Source: Dyella kyungheensis
GTDB lineage: Bacteria > Pseudomonadota > Gammaproteobacteria > Xanthomonadales > Rhodanobacteraceae
Direction: 5' to 3'
Length of the DNA: 64,000 nucleotides
Assembly: GCF_016905005.1 (NCBI RefSeq)
Contig: NZ_JADIKC010000002.1
Span: 1 to 64,000 of the forward strand
The translations under genes and the position numbers were made by a program. Each line of letters starts with the position of its first letter. Within the stretch, counting starts at the first letter, position 1. This document shows positions 16,195 through 25,154 of this stretch, piece after piece. The notes beneath the pieces are model-generated. The model worked only from the letters and a program-made list of their open reading frames with translations. It was not told the origin of the DNA and searched no databases.

Positions 16195-16698
16195 TCAAAC
16201 GCTCTCCCTTCGGTCCAGTCGATCGAGGAACTTCTTGAGCAGGCGTTCCAGTTGCGCGATGTCGCGCTGAGCGATGCCTTCCACCTGCTCTTCCAGCAGC
16301 GCGCATACATCGGGCAGGAAGCTTTCGATCAGCGCCACGCCGTCGTCGGTCAGCGTGAGCGCGACCTTGCGACGATCCTCGTCGCTCGCATTGCGTGCAA
16401 TCAGACCTTTGTCGGCCAGCTCGTTGGTAAGTCGCGTGATGTTGGCGAGCTTCTCACCGGCGGCGTCGGCCAGTTCGGTGGGATGCATCGTGTTGCCCTC
16501 GGTGCCGTAGAGCATCATCAGCAGGTTGTATTCCGGATGATTGATGCCGTACGGCCGCAACATCGCATTGGCGTCGTCGTGCACGCGCTTGTAGATGTGG
16601 CGGATCAGGCGAATGAGCACGGCCGGGTCCCGCGGAAAGGCGGGATAGCGCTGGCGGGTCACCGTCAGGCGTTGCTCGGTCGGAAGGAAGCTGCTCAC
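16195..16698 (-). CDS. MarR-family transcriptional regulator of the efflux operon
   Basis: About 167 residues when begun at GTG 16698 (VSSFLPTEQR), with AAGG about 10 bases upstream. The winged helix is clear: NLLMMLYGTEGNTMHPTELADAAGEKLANITRLTNELADKGLIAR and the wing DEDRRKVALTLT. It is the first gene of the efflux operon, and an AT-rich palindromic operator candidate lies just upstream, so it probably represses its own operon until a ligand (often a phenolic compound) binds. A longer frame to 16767 runs through the operator and is unlikely. Confidence 0.88.
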   Translation of the reverse strand: MSSFLPTEQRLTVTRQRYPAFPRDPAVLIRLIRHIYKRVHDDANAMLRPYGINHPEYNLLMMLYGTEGNTMHPTELADAAGEKLANITRLTNELADKGLIARNASDEDRRKVALTLTDDGVALIESFLPDVCALLEEQVEGIAQRDIAQLERLLKKFLDRLDRRESV

Positions 16699-16716
16699 GG
16701 CGCACGCCTTAATTAG

Positions 16717-16740
16717 TACATATATGTAATATATACATGT
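16717..16740 (-). promoter_or_regulatory. Candidate MarR operator/promoter
   Basis: A 12-bp perfect palindrome TACATATATGTA (16717-16728) is followed by TATACATGT, giving repeated ACAT/ATGT half sites within about 24 bp. It is conspicuously AT-rich against a GC-rich background and sits 19-42 bp upstream of the MarR start. Spacing and symmetry fit a MarR dimer site overlapping the promoter. Confidence 0.55.
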
Positions 16741-16792
16741 GAATTTTATGCCGGCCCCGGGCGGCATGCAAGAGCGTCGACCTGCGCACGTG

Positions 16793-16817
16793 AAAAAGGC
16801 GCCACGAGGGCGCCTTT
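16793..16817 (-). terminator. Intrinsic terminator of the DUF4156 lipoprotein gene
   Basis: On the minus strand AAAGGCGCC pairs with GGCGCCTTT, and the descending arm runs into TTTTT. It lies about 80 bp after the lipoprotein stop. This is a canonical intrinsic terminator. Confidence 0.8.
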
Positions 16818-16897
16818 CGGGCTGCTTTAGCCGGGTGGCTCGCCCGTCGCCCCGGTCATCGGCCGGGACGGGAGCGGCACGCGTTGGCGGCGTCCGC

Positions 16898-17323
16898 TTA
16901 GTTGTTCTTCACCGGGTAGGTCTCGAACCCACTCGGCGTGGCACTCCCGGGCGCCGCCGGGTTCGGGTTGGCCGGATTCGCCGGCCGACCCGCCGGTGCC
17001 AGCTGGGCATTGCCGCACTGGTAGGCGCCCCACGGCTGCGAGCCGTCGGTGGGTTCGCCCAGCGGCTTGATGGTGTCGGCGTGCATCTTGGCGGCTTCGT
17101 TGCGCGCCATCACTTCCAGCTCGTCGCGCACCTTGATGTCGTTGCGATCGATCGGGCCGACATGATCCATCACCGACACCGTGACCTTGCCCAGGTCGCG
17201 GCAGGAGGACACATCGCCGCTCCAGGCCGTGCGGACGTTCTTACCGGCATCGTCCAGCGTGATGCCGTAGGTGCAGGCGCCGAGCAAAGCGATGGGAACG
17301 AGCAACAGCAGGGTCTTGCGCAT
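16898..17323 (-). CDS. DUF4156-like lipoprotein
   Basis: 141 residues beginning MRKTLLLLVPIALLGAC, a lipoprotein signal with the lipobox LLGAC (Cys17). The mature part YGITLDDAGKNVRTAW...VSSCRDLGKVTVSV resembles DUF4156/RcsF-like small envelope proteins with two cysteines (a C near 41 and CGN near 103). The tail is Pro/Asn/Ala-rich (PAGRPANPANPNPAAPGSA), unusual for the family and probably disordered. GGAG is 6 bases before the ATG. Function unknown. Confidence 0.75.
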   Translation of the reverse strand: MRKTLLLLVPIALLGACTYGITLDDAGKNVRTAWSGDVSSCRDLGKVTVSVMDHVGPIDRNDIKVRDELEVMARNEAAKMHADTIKPLGEPTDGSQPWGAYQCGNAQLAPAGRPANPANPNPAAPGSATPSGFETYPVKNN

Positions 17324-17352
17324 GGATAGCTCCGCGATGTGGAAATGAAGAA

Positions 17353-17374
17353 GCCGGGCGGTCTCCCGCCCGGC
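17353..17374 (-). terminator. Terminator-like hairpin after the M16 protease gene
   Basis: GCCGGGCGG pairs with CCGCCCGGC around a 4-nt loop, 49 bp beyond the M16 stop on the minus strand and followed by TTCTTCATTT. It also lies just upstream of the lipoprotein start, separating the two transcripts. Confidence 0.6.
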
Positions 17375-17422
17375 CTCCATCCTAACCCGGGGACGTGAAC
17401 AGCTCCCCACATAATCTCACGT

Positions 17423-20296
17423 TTACTTCGACGGTTTGGCCGCCACCGGCTTGCCGTCGCCGTCGATCACCTGCACGTCGCCGAGATTCAGCGCGCGCAC
17501 CGGCTGCTCGATCTTCTTCAGGTCGCCCACGATCACCCAGGTGAGCGCCTTGGGCTGGACGATCTCCTTGATCGCGCTTTCGGCATCGGGCTGGGTCACG
17601 GCTTCGGTGCGGGCCTTGAGCGTCTGCACGTAGTCGTCCGGGCGGTTGTACTGGACGATCTCGTTCATCGCGCTGAGCACCTCGGCCGCCGTCTCGAAGC
17701 TGCCCGGCAGACCGCGGACATTGGAGTCCTTGATCTTGTTCACTTCCTGCTCGGTGAGCGGACGGGCGGCGATCACTTCGTTCGCTTCCTTGGCCACTTC
17801 GTGCGCGGACTCGGCGGTCTTGTCGGTCTGCACCGGGGCGTACATCAGGAACGGACGCTGGCCGATCGCATCGCGCATGAAGCTGAAGGCACCATAGGCC
17901 CAGCGCTTGTCCTCGCGCAGGTTCATGTTGAGGCGCGAGGTGAAGCTGCCACCGAACGCGCCGTTCGCCACATCGATGGCCAGTTCGTTCGGCGCCTTGC
18001 TGGAAGGCGCCAACAGACCCGCCAGGATCAGCGACTGCGGCGCATCGGGCTTGTCGATCAGGAACACGCGCGGCTTGGCCTGGGCGGCCACGCTGGCGAT
18101 GTTCTTCTTCGGCACGGCACTGGACGGCGCCTTCCAATCGCCGAAGGCGGCATCGAGTTGCGGGATGATCTGCTGCAGCGTGGTGTCGCCGGCCACCAGG
18201 ATCTTCACGTTGTCCGGACGCAGCCAGTCACGCTGGAAGTTGGCGAGATCCGACGCCTGCATCGACTTGATCGCCGCTTCCGTACCCGAGCCGGTGAACG
18301 GGATGCCGTAGGCGTGGTTGGCGCCGTACAGCAGCGGCGGCAAGGTACGCAGCGCCAGCGCGGTGGGTTGGGTCTTTTCCTGCGCGATGCCGGCCAGCCA
18401 CTGGCCGCGGATACGTTCGATGTCCTCGGACTTGAACGCCGGGTTGCGCACGATGTCGGCAAACAGCGCCAGCGAGGGCTGCAACTGATCGTTCAAGGCA
18501 TTGAGCGAGGCCGAGCAGGCGTCCAGGCCGCAACCGATGCGGGTGACCGCGCCCAGGCGCTGCTTGCGCTTGGAGACTTCCACCGAATCGAGCTCCTTGG
18601 TGCTCTCGTTCATCAGCGTGGTGGTGAAGCTGGCGGTGCCGAGCTTGCGGCCCTGGTCGGCGGCGTAACCGGCGTCGAACATCAGCTGCACATGCGTCAC
18701 CGGAATGGTGTGGCGCTGCGCCAGGATCACTTCGATGCCGTTCTTGAGCTTGCCGCGCTCCAGTTCGGGGAATTTCAGGTCGGGGAACTGCGTCACCTTC
18801 GGCACGCCGCTGCTGCGGTCCACCGCGCTCTTGGCCACGGTGTACTCATGCTTGGCCGGCAGCTTGGCGGCAGGGCGGCCTTCCTGCGGACCCAGCGCCA
18901 CCACCTTGGCGTCCTCGGTGTCCGGATTGAAGTCGGCGCCGGCAGGCAGCACGGTCAGCACATAGTCGCCCTTGCTGAGCCACTTGTCGGCAGCGGCCTT
19001 GACGCTCGCCGGCGTGGCGGCGTCGGCGCGCTCCAGGTCCTTCTTGTAGGCACCCGGATCGCCGCGATAGACCTGACCTTCGGCCAGGATCACGGCCTTG
19101 CCACCGTCCTTTTCCAGGCCGCGCACGAAGCCCGCGCGATTGCCGATCTTGGCGCGTTCCAGCTCATCGGCGGTGGGGCCGTCGGCGAGGAATTTCTTCA
19201 CCTCTTCGGCAATCACCGCTTCGACCTTGGCCTGATCCACGCCTTCCTTGATGTCGGCCTGGATCTGGAACTGGCTGGCCAGCGCGAACGGCGAAATGCT
19301 GGCCGAGACGTCATCGACCAATTTGTCCTGGTAGACCAGGCGCTGGTACAGCCGCGAAGTCTTGCCACCGCCGAGCACGGTGGAGGCGAGGTCGAGCTGG
19401 ATGGCATCGTCGGTGCCCAGCTGCGGCACCACCCAGGTGCGGTAAACGCGTGGCTGCGCCACGTGATCGTGCTGCACGCCACGCGTGGATTTGCCCAGCG
19501 GGGTGATCCACGCCTGCTGACGCGGCACCGGCGGACCGGCCGGGATGTCACCGAAATACTTCTCGGCCTTGGCCCTGGCTTCCGCCACGGTGATGTCGCC
19601 GGCCAGCACCAGGGTGGTGTTGGCCGCGCCGTAGTAATCGTGGAACCACTGCTTCACATCGCCGAGCGAGGCGGCGTTGAGGTCTTCCATCGAACCGATG
19701 GTGTCGTGCTGGTACGGATGGTTGCTCGGATAGGTGTTGGACAGGATGTTCTGGTCCACCCGGCCGTACGGGCGGTTTTCGCCCTGGCGCTTCTCGTTCT
19801 GCACCACGCCGCGCTGGGTGTCGAGTTCCTTCTGGCCGATCGCGCCGAGCAGGTGGCCCATGCGATCCGACTCCATCCACAGTGCCATGTCGAGCGCGGT
19901 GGTCGGCACGGTTTCGAAATAGTTGGTGCGGTCGAACCAGGTGGTGCCGTTCATGTCGGTGGCACCGGCCAGCTCGAACGGCTGGAAGTACGTGCCCTTG
20001 TGATTCTCCGAGCCGGAGAACATCAGGTGCTCGAACAGGTGCGCGAAGCCGGTCTTGCCCTTGGGCTCATCGCCCGAACCCACGTGGTACCAGATGCTCA
20101 CGGCTACCACCGGCGCCTTGTGATCCTCATGCACCACCACGGTCAGGCCGTTGGGCAGCGTGAAGCGGGTAAAGGCGATGTCCGGAATGGCCTGGGTGGC
20201 TTCGGCAGCGGCAGCCTGGGGCAGCGCGATCGCTGGCAAACCGGCCGACATGCTGAGCACTCCGGCGACGAGTAGGGCGAGGGGCTTTCTTGCCAT
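17423..20296 (-). CDS. M16-family zinc protease (pitrilysin/insulinase type), two-domain
   Basis: 957 residues with a signal peptide (MARKPLALLVAGVLSMSAGLPAIALPQ...). Domain 1 carries the inverted zinc motif HLFEH at residues 86-90 followed by LMFSGSENHKGTYF. A second, inactive-type M16 domain begins near residue 520 (FPDLKFPELERGKLKNGIEVILAQ). It would degrade peptides in the periplasm or on the envelope. Start ATG 20296 has AGGAG upstream; a GTG one codon earlier is possible. An array of TGTCCG half sites lies about 145-195 bp upstream. Confidence 0.92.
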   Translation of the reverse strand: MARKPLALLVAGVLSMSAGLPAIALPQAAAAEATQAIPDIAFTRFTLPNGLTVVVHEDHKAPVVAVSIWYHVGSGDEPKGKTGFAHLFEHLMFSGSENHKGTYFQPFELAGATDMNGTTWFDRTNYFETVPTTALDMALWMESDRMGHLLGAIGQKELDTQRGVVQNEKRQGENRPYGRVDQNILSNTYPSNHPYQHDTIGSMEDLNAASLGDVKQWFHDYYGAANTTLVLAGDITVAEARAKAEKYFGDIPAGPPVPRQQAWITPLGKSTRGVQHDHVAQPRVYRTWVVPQLGTDDAIQLDLASTVLGGGKTSRLYQRLVYQDKLVDDVSASISPFALASQFQIQADIKEGVDQAKVEAVIAEEVKKFLADGPTADELERAKIGNRAGFVRGLEKDGGKAVILAEGQVYRGDPGAYKKDLERADAATPASVKAAADKWLSKGDYVLTVLPAGADFNPDTEDAKVVALGPQEGRPAAKLPAKHEYTVAKSAVDRSSGVPKVTQFPDLKFPELERGKLKNGIEVILAQRHTIPVTHVQLMFDAGYAADQGRKLGTASFTTTLMNESTKELDSVEVSKRKQRLGAVTRIGCGLDACSASLNALNDQLQPSLALFADIVRNPAFKSEDIERIRGQWLAGIAQEKTQPTALALRTLPPLLYGANHAYGIPFTGSGTEAAIKSMQASDLANFQRDWLRPDNVKILVAGDTTLQQIIPQLDAAFGDWKAPSSAVPKKNIASVAAQAKPRVFLIDKPDAPQSLILAGLLAPSSKAPNELAIDVANGAFGGSFTSRLNMNLREDKRWAYGAFSFMRDAIGQRPFLMYAPVQTDKTAESAHEVAKEANEVIAARPLTEQEVNKIKDSNVRGLPGSFETAAEVLSAMNEIVQYNRPDDYVQTLKARTEAVTQPDAESAIKEIVQPKALTWVIVGDLKKIEQPVRALNLGDVQVIDGDGKPVAAKPSK

Positions 20297-20440
20297 CACG
20301 ACACTCCTGTTTTCTTTGACGAATGAACGTTCCGAGGCTAGCCACGGCCCGAAACCTTGGCAAATGACCAATGGCATGGTGGACAACCGCCACGGCGCTT
20401 CGTTCGACGCAAGAACATGTAACCGGGACGACACATCGTC

Positions 20441-20491
20441 CGGACAGGTGTCCGCAGCTGTCCGGCCACGCCCGGCCGCTGTCCGCGGACA
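20441..20491. promoter_or_regulatory. Cluster of TGTCCG/CGGACA half sites
   Basis: Five copies of one 6-mer or its complement lie within 51 bp: CGGACA 20441-20446, TGTCCG 20449-20454, TGTCCG 20459-20464, and the perfect palindrome TGTCCGCGGACA 20480-20491. The two direct copies are exactly 10 bp apart, one helical turn. It lies between the divergent M16 protease and the small secreted protein gene. This is the pattern of a dimeric repressor or activator site; the regulator is unknown. The rest of 20297-20613 holds no gene. Confidence 0.55.
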
Positions 20492-20613
20492 GCCAGACCG
20501 CGCCAGCCATACCGGATAATTCTCAACAAAGACAGTGATTTGCGGACGATCGAAGGCTTGGCACGGGGCTTGCCAAAGGTATATCGCAGGACTACCCCAC
20601 CTTCATCGGAGAC

Positions 20614-20820
20614 ATGATCATGAAATTCGAAGCCTTGATGCTGCGCAGCCTGTTCGTCGCTTGCCTGCTGGTGTGTGGACTCGTGTTGAGCGCCATGGTG
20701 AACGCCTCGCCCGAAGCCATCCGCCTCGCCGCAGCCGGCAGCGCGGGCCAGTTGATCGCCCCGACCGCTTGCGCCCTGCCGCCCGACGGCGTGGTGTGCC
20801 CGCGCCTCTCCAACGGTTGA
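20614..20820 (+). CDS. Small secreted protein of unknown function
   Basis: 68 residues (or 66 from the second Met). Residues 5-31 form a signal peptide or membrane anchor ([24 protein letters not shown]). The remainder is short with two cysteines ([15 protein letters not shown]), possibly a disulfide. GGAGAC immediately precedes the ATG. No family recognised. The signal sequence, ribosome-binding site and upstream operator cluster support a real gene, but it is short enough to be doubted. Confidence 0.55.
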   Translation: MIMKFEALMLRSLFVACLLVCGLVLSAMVNASPEAIRLAAAGSAGQLIAPTACALPPDGVVCPRLSNG

Positions 20821-20872
20821 GCACGGACGCTCACCGTTTTACGGGCCTACGGATAGACCCGATAATGGCTGG

Positions 20873-21340
20873 ATGCTGCACGTCATACTCTACCGACCGG
20901 AAATACCGCCCAATACGGGCAACGCCATCAGGTTGTGCGCCAACACCGGCGCCTCGCTGCACCTGATCCGCCCCTTGGGCTTCGAGCTGGACGATGCCCG
21001 CCTGCGCCGCGCAGGCCTGGACTATCACGAATACGCGCAGCTGGCCGTGCATGACGACCTCGCCAGCTGCCTCGAAAGCATCGGCCAGCCACGCGTGTTT
21101 GCGTTTTCCACGCGCGGACGTGTCGCGCATGTGGATGCGCGCTTCGTCGAAGGGGATGCGTTGTTGTTTGGTTGCGAGACGGCGGGACTGCCTTCCGACG
21201 TCCTCGACGCGCTACCCAAAGCTCAGCGCCTGCGACTGCCGATGCGCCCCGACAGTCGAAGCCTCAATCTGTCCAATACCGTCGCCATCGCGGTGTATGA
21301 GGCGTGGCGGCAAATGGGGTTTGTCGGCGCCGCGCCGTAG
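20873..21340 (+). CDS. trmL: tRNA (cytidine(34)-2'-O)-methyltransferase TrmL
   Basis: 155-residue SPOUT methyltransferase beginning [20 protein letters not shown], the TrmL signature. The C-terminal knot shows [11 protein letters not shown] and [21 protein letters not shown]. It 2'-O-methylates the wobble base of tRNA-Leu species. Length equals that of the E. coli enzyme (157). Single gene, followed by a short repeat. Confidence 0.94.
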   Translation: MLHVILYRPEIPPNTGNAIRLCANTGASLHLIRPLGFELDDARLRRAGLDYHEYAQLAVHDDLASCLESIGQPRVFAFSTRGRVAHVDARFVEGDALLFGCETAGLPSDVLDALPKAQRLRLPMRPDSRSLNLSNTVAIAVYEAWRQMGFVGAAP

Positions 21341-21389
21341 CGTGCTTTCTTTAGTCGTCTCGCTTTTTTGCGGTGCACGTCACTTCTCA

Positions 21390-21408
21390 CTCTCCCCACC
21401 GGGGAGAG
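21390..21408. repeat. CTCTCCCC hairpin repeat
   Basis: CTCTCCCC-ACC-GGGGAGAG, followed by GGCCGGGGTGAGG. This CTCACCCC/CTCTCCCC motif is a widespread intergenic repeat type in Xanthomonadaceae-like genomes (from memory). A similar composition is seen at 4115-4146. Located between trmL and ubiJ. Confidence 0.5.
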
Positions 21409-21498
21409 GGCCGGGGTGAGGGGCGGGTGCTCGCGCGAACGCTGCAAATGAAGCAGCTCAACATCAGCCCCACGACCCGACCCGCTACAATCGACGAC

Positions 21499-22152
21499 AT
21501 GACTGCCCCATCCCTCATGTCCCTGCTGCCCCGCCCGATGCGCACCCTCGCTGGCCGCGCCTTGGAAACCGCGCTCAATCACACGCTGTCGCTCGACCCT
21601 GAAACGGCCGCGCGCCTATCCGCGCTCGACGGCCGCAGCGTGCAGCTGCATTTGCGCGGTCCGGAGATTGCCCTGTCGGTGACGGTGGAAGGCGAACGAC
21701 TGAAAGTCGGTCCGGCGCAGGACGACAACCACCTGCGCGTCGCCGCCACCCCGGGCAGCCTGCTCGCCATGCTGGTGAAGCGCGACGACGAAGGGGTGGC
21801 ACCGGGCAAGGTGGAGATTGCCGGCGACGCGGATCTCGCCCGCCGCCTGGAGAAACTCGCCAGCAAGTTCGCGCCCGATTTCGAAGAGGCGTTCGCCCGC
21901 ACGTTCGGCGACGTGCTCGGCGTGCCGCTCGCCAAGGCCGTGCGCAACGGGCTCGCGCATGCCAAGGAAACCGCCAGCCATCTCACCACCGATACGGCCG
22001 ACTGGTTGCGCGACGAAGCCCGCGTCGCAGCGGCGCCCGGCGAAGTGGAAGGTTTTCTCGATGGCGTCGACGATCTGCGCGAACGCAGCGAACGCCTCGA
22101 AGCGCGACTCGCGCGCCTGGAGCAACGCCTGAAGAAGGGACCTGCCGCGTGA
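21499..22152 (+). CDS. ubiJ: Ubiquinone biosynthesis accessory factor UbiJ
   Basis: 217 residues with an N-terminal SCP2 lipid-binding domain ([35 protein letters not shown]) and a C-terminal coiled coil ([22 protein letters not shown]). UbiJ scaffolds the soluble Ubi hydroxylase/methylase complex and binds polyprenyl lipids. Directly followed by ubiB with a 4-base overlap, the usual ubiJ-ubiB pairing; ubiE is not adjacent here. Start at 21499 ([10 protein letters not shown]) was chosen on family length; a longer frame would read through the upstream repeat. Confidence 0.9.
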   Translation: MTAPSLMSLLPRPMRTLAGRALETALNHTLSLDPETAARLSALDGRSVQLHLRGPEIALSVTVEGERLKVGPAQDDNHLRVAATPGSLLAMLVKRDDEGVAPGKVEIAGDADLARRLEKLASKFAPDFEEAFARTFGDVLGVPLAKAVRNGLAHAKETASHLTTDTADWLRDEARVAAAPGEVEGFLDGVDDLRERSERLEARLARLEQRLKKGPAA

Positions 22153-23798
22153 CGATGCCCCTGAAGGTGGTACCGCGCGTGATGCGCGTCGCTTCGGTGC
22201 TGCTCGCCTACCGCCTCGACGAACTGGTCGATGCGGCGCATCTGTTTCGCCCGCTCAAGCTGATCCGTCCGTTCGTGGCGCGCCCACGTACCGACGTCAC
22301 GCATCTCTCGCGCGGCGCACGCTTGCGCCTCGCGCTGACCGAACTGGGTCCGATCTTCGTCAAGGCCGGCCAGGTGCTGTCCACCCGCCGCGACCTGGTG
22401 CCGGCGGATATCGCCGACGAACTGGCGCAGCTGCAGGACCAGGTGCCGCCGTTCCCGGGCAGCGAAGCGCGCGCGATCATCGAGCAGGAACTGAAGGCGC
22501 CGATTACCGCGCTCTACACCAGCTTCGACGAAACGCCTTTGGCCTCCGCATCCATCGCACAGGTCCACGCGGCCACCTTGCAGGACGGCAGCGCCGTGGT
22601 GGTGAAGGTGCTGCGCCCGGGCATCGACCAGCAGATCGAACGCGACATCAAGCTGCTGCGCTCACTCGGTGAATTGGCGCAACGCTGGCACCCCAATGCC
22701 GACAAGATCCGTCCACTCGACGTGGTCGCCGAAGTCGAGAAGATGCTGGAGAACGAGCTGGACCTGCAGCGCGAAGGCGCCAGTGCCAGCCTGCTCCGCC
22801 GCAACTTCGAGAGCGGCCAGGATCTCTACGTACCGGCGGTGTTCTGGGATTTCACCAGCGCGCGCGTGCTGACGCTGGAGCGTGTCTACGGGGTGAGCTG
22901 CGACGACATCGCCACCATCGACGCCGCCGGCATCGACCGCAAGGCACTCGCCGTGAAAGGCGTGCGGCTGTTCTACGAGCAGGTGTTCCGCGACAACTTC
23001 TTCCACGCCGATGCGCATCCGGGCAACATCTGGGTCGACACCTCGCGCGTCAACGATGCGCGTTTCATCGCGCTCGATTTCGGCATCATGGGGTCGTTGC
23101 CGGAGCAGGACCAGTACTGGCTGGCGCAGAACTTCATCGCGCTGTTCGAGCGCGACTACGCGCGCATCGCGCAGCTGCACGTGGATGCCGGCTGGATGCC
23201 GTCCACCGTGCGCATCGACGAACTCACCGCCGCCGTGCGCACGGTGTGCGAGCCCTACTTCACCCGTCCGCTATCGCAGATCTCGCTGGCCGAACTGGTG
23301 GTGAAGCTGTTCCAGACCGCCCGCCGCTACGAACTTACGCTGCAGCCGCAGCTGATCCTGCTGCAGAAGACCCTGCTCAATATCGAAGGCGTCGGCCGCA
23401 TGCTCGATCCGGAGATCGACATCTGGGCGGTGGCGCATCCGGTGCTCAAGCGCATCCTGCGTGAGCGCTACAGCCCGCGCCGGACCTTGCGGGAAGTGCG
23501 CAAGCGCCTGCCCGAATGGTTCCACGCCGCTCCGCAGTTCCCCGAACTGGTCCGCGATGCCTTGCGGCAGGTGGCCAAGGGCGAGCGGCACACGCTAAGC
23601 GATCCGGCGGAGCTCTCGCAGCAGCGCGACGAGGCGCAGCGCACGCGGCGGGCTTTGTCGTTCGGACTGTTGGGTTCGAGCTTGTTGGTGGGCAGCGCTG
23701 TACTTTGGACGCAGGCGAGCGAGCACAGCCTATGGCAGGCTCCCGTCGCTGCCGTGATCGGTTTGCTCGCCTTTGTGGCAGGCTGGCCTAAGCGCTAA
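22149..23798 (+). CDS. ubiB: Ubiquinone biosynthesis atypical kinase/ATPase UbiB
   Basis: 549 residues. The KxGQ motif of ABC1/ADCK/UbiB kinases is in [16 protein letters not shown] (about residue 75), followed by the Ala-rich loop ASASIAQVH and the HADAHPGN catalytic/metal site with the LDFGIMG metal motif. Two C-terminal membrane helices (about 505-545) anchor it. UbiB is needed for ubiquinone synthesis, probably extracting lipid precursors from the membrane for the UbiJ complex. The GTG start at 22149 overlaps the ubiJ stop; an ATG two codons later is an alternative. Confidence 0.95.
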   Translation: MTMPLKVVPRVMRVASVLLAYRLDELVDAAHLFRPLKLIRPFVARPRTDVTHLSRGARLRLALTELGPIFVKAGQVLSTRRDLVPADIADELAQLQDQVPPFPGSEARAIIEQELKAPITALYTSFDETPLASASIAQVHAATLQDGSAVVVKVLRPGIDQQIERDIKLLRSLGELAQRWHPNADKIRPLDVVAEVEKMLENELDLQREGASASLLRRNFESGQDLYVPAVFWDFTSARVLTLERVYGVSCDDIATIDAAGIDRKALAVKGVRLFYEQVFRDNFFHADAHPGNIWVDTSRVNDARFIALDFGIMGSLPEQDQYWLAQNFIALFERDYARIAQLHVDAGWMPSTVRIDELTAAVRTVCEPYFTRPLSQISLAELVVKLFQTARRYELTLQPQLILLQKTLLNIEGVGRMLDPEIDIWAVAHPVLKRILRERYSPRRTLREVRKRLPEWFHAAPQFPELVRDALRQVAKGERHTLSDPAELSQQRDEAQRTRRALSFGLLGSSLLVGSAVLWTQASEHSLWQAPVAAVIGLLAFVAGWPKR

Positions 23799-23809
23799 TT
23801 CCCCCTCAC

Positions 23810-23937
23810 CGTCATTCCGGCGCAGGCCGGAATCCAGTGGCCGCAGTTCGCGGTTGTCGCTTCGGTCTCGACCGGTAGGCGTGATCGCGAGAACCTAAAG
23901 TGATCGCCACTGGATTCCGGCCTGCGCCGGAATGACG
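23810..23937. repeat. Paired inverted REP element (REPIN-like, class A)
   Basis: Facing REPs at 23810-23840 and 23907-23937 (CGTCATTCCGGCGCAGGCCG... and its complement) form a near-perfect 31-bp inverted repeat with a 66-nt spacer. It is the same family as 7674-7780. It fills the gap between ubiB and truC. Confidence 0.85.
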
Positions 23938-23981
23938 TCTTTGATGAAAGGCACGGGAATCTCGTGCTGCCTGGATCGTTC

Positions 23982-24683
23982 ATGCTCGACATCCTCTACC
24001 AAGACGACGCCCTCATCGCGGTGAACAAGCCTGCCGGCCTCGCCGTGCATCGCTCCAAGATGGTCGGCAACGCCGAGGAGTTCCTGATCGACCTGCTGCG
24101 CGAACAGGTGGGCGGTATCACCTATCTCGCCCATCGACTCGACCGCGCCACCAGCGGCGTGCTGCTGGTCGCCCGATCTTCGGAAATCGCCGCTGCGCTC
24201 GGCGAGCAGTTCATGGGGCGCGACGTGCACAAGCAGTACCTGGCCGTGGTGCGCGGCTGGCCGGAGCCGGAAGAAGCGTTGATCGACTATGCCCTGCCCG
24301 GCTCCCGCGACAATGGGCCGCGGCGCGAGGCCCGCACCGGCTACCGGCGCCTGGCCACGGTGGAAGTGCCGATCGAACTGGGGCGCTATCCCCAGCAGCG
24401 GTACGCCATGGTGCTGGCCGAGCCGCAGACGGGGCGGTTCAGACAAATCCGCAAGCACATGGCGCACATCCACCATCCGATCATCGGCGATTGCCAGCAC
24501 GGCCGCAGCGATCACAACCGCCTCTACAAGCAATATTTCCGCTGCCACCGCATGCTGCTGCATGCCTGGCGCCTGAGTTTCGCGCACCCGCTCAGCGGCG
24601 AGCCGATGCGCCTGGAAGCGCCGCTGGACGCCGCTTACCAGGGCCTGCTCGAGCGCTTTGGCTGGGACCTGCCCGCGTTGTGA
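23982..24683 (+). CDS. truC: tRNA pseudouridine(65) synthase TruC
   Basis: 233-residue RluA/RluC-type pseudouridine synthase without an S4 domain. The catalytic aspartate is Asp54 in HRLDRATSGV. The start region LDILYQDDALIAVNKPAGLAVHRS and the segment HNRLYKQYFRCHRMLLHAW match TruC, which modifies U65 of tRNA. Start at 23982 (MLDILYQ) rather than 23964 because homologues begin with this strand. Confidence 0.9.
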   Translation: MLDILYQDDALIAVNKPAGLAVHRSKMVGNAEEFLIDLLREQVGGITYLAHRLDRATSGVLLVARSSEIAAALGEQFMGRDVHKQYLAVVRGWPEPEEALIDYALPGSRDNGPRREARTGYRRLATVEVPIELGRYPQQRYAMVLAEPQTGRFRQIRKHMAHIHHPIIGDCQHGRSDHNRLYKQYFRCHRMLLHAWRLSFAHPLSGEPMRLEAPLDAAYQGLLERFGWDLPAL

Positions 24684-24731
24684 CGCACCGCGTCGTGGCG
24701 GTATGTCACGCAGGCCCGCTAAACTTTGCGC

Positions 24732-25154
24732 ATGCTCACGATCAGCCGTTCCATCGTCCTGCCCGAGACCGAGTTGACTGAGCGTTTCCTCCGCGCAGAC
24801 GGTCCCGGCGGCCAGCACGTCAATCGCACCGAAAGCGCCGTCGAACTGCGCTTCGACGTGGCGCACTCACCCTCGCTGCCCGAACCGCTGCGCGCGCGCC
24901 TGCTGGCCCGCCGCGATCGCCGCCTCACCGATGAGGGCGTGCTGGTGATCCAGGCGCGGCGTTTCCGCGATCAGGGCCGCAACCGCGAGGACGCCCGCGA
25001 CCGCCTGGTGGAGATCATCCGCGCGGCGCTCGTGGTGCCCAAGGCACGCATCGCCACCAAACCCACCCGCGGCTCCAAGGAGCGCCGGCTCGCCGGCAAG
25101 CAGCAGCGCGGCCAGATCAAGCAAACACGGTCGCGTGACTGGAGTCGTGAATGA
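24732..25154 (+). CDS. arfB: Alternative ribosome-rescue factor ArfB (GGQ peptidyl-tRNA hydrolase)
   Basis: 140 residues with the class-I release-factor motif GPGGQHVN, GGQ at residues 26-28. The long basic tail (KPTRGSKERRLAGKQQRGQIKQTRSRDW) is the part that enters the empty mRNA channel of stalled ribosomes. It hydrolyses peptidyl-tRNA on non-stop ribosomes. ATG at 24732 is preferred over an upstream TTG. It overlaps the next gene by 4 bases (ATGA). Confidence 0.93.
   Translation: MLTISRSIVLPETELTERFLRADGPGGQHVNRTESAVELRFDVAHSPSLPEPLRARLLARRDRRLTDEGVLVIQARRFRDQGRNREDARDRLVEIIRAALVVPKARIATKPTRGSKERRLAGKQQRGQIKQTRSRDWSRE

Noticed and set aside
16699-16767. Upstream extension of the MarR protein to 16767
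   Set aside because: It would translate through the AT-rich operator palindrome and lacks homology to MarR N-termini; GTG at 16698 fits better.
17801-20275. 824-residue plus-strand frame opposite the M16 protease
   Set aside because: Antisense shadow created by high GC content; the minus-strand protease has motifs and a signal peptide.
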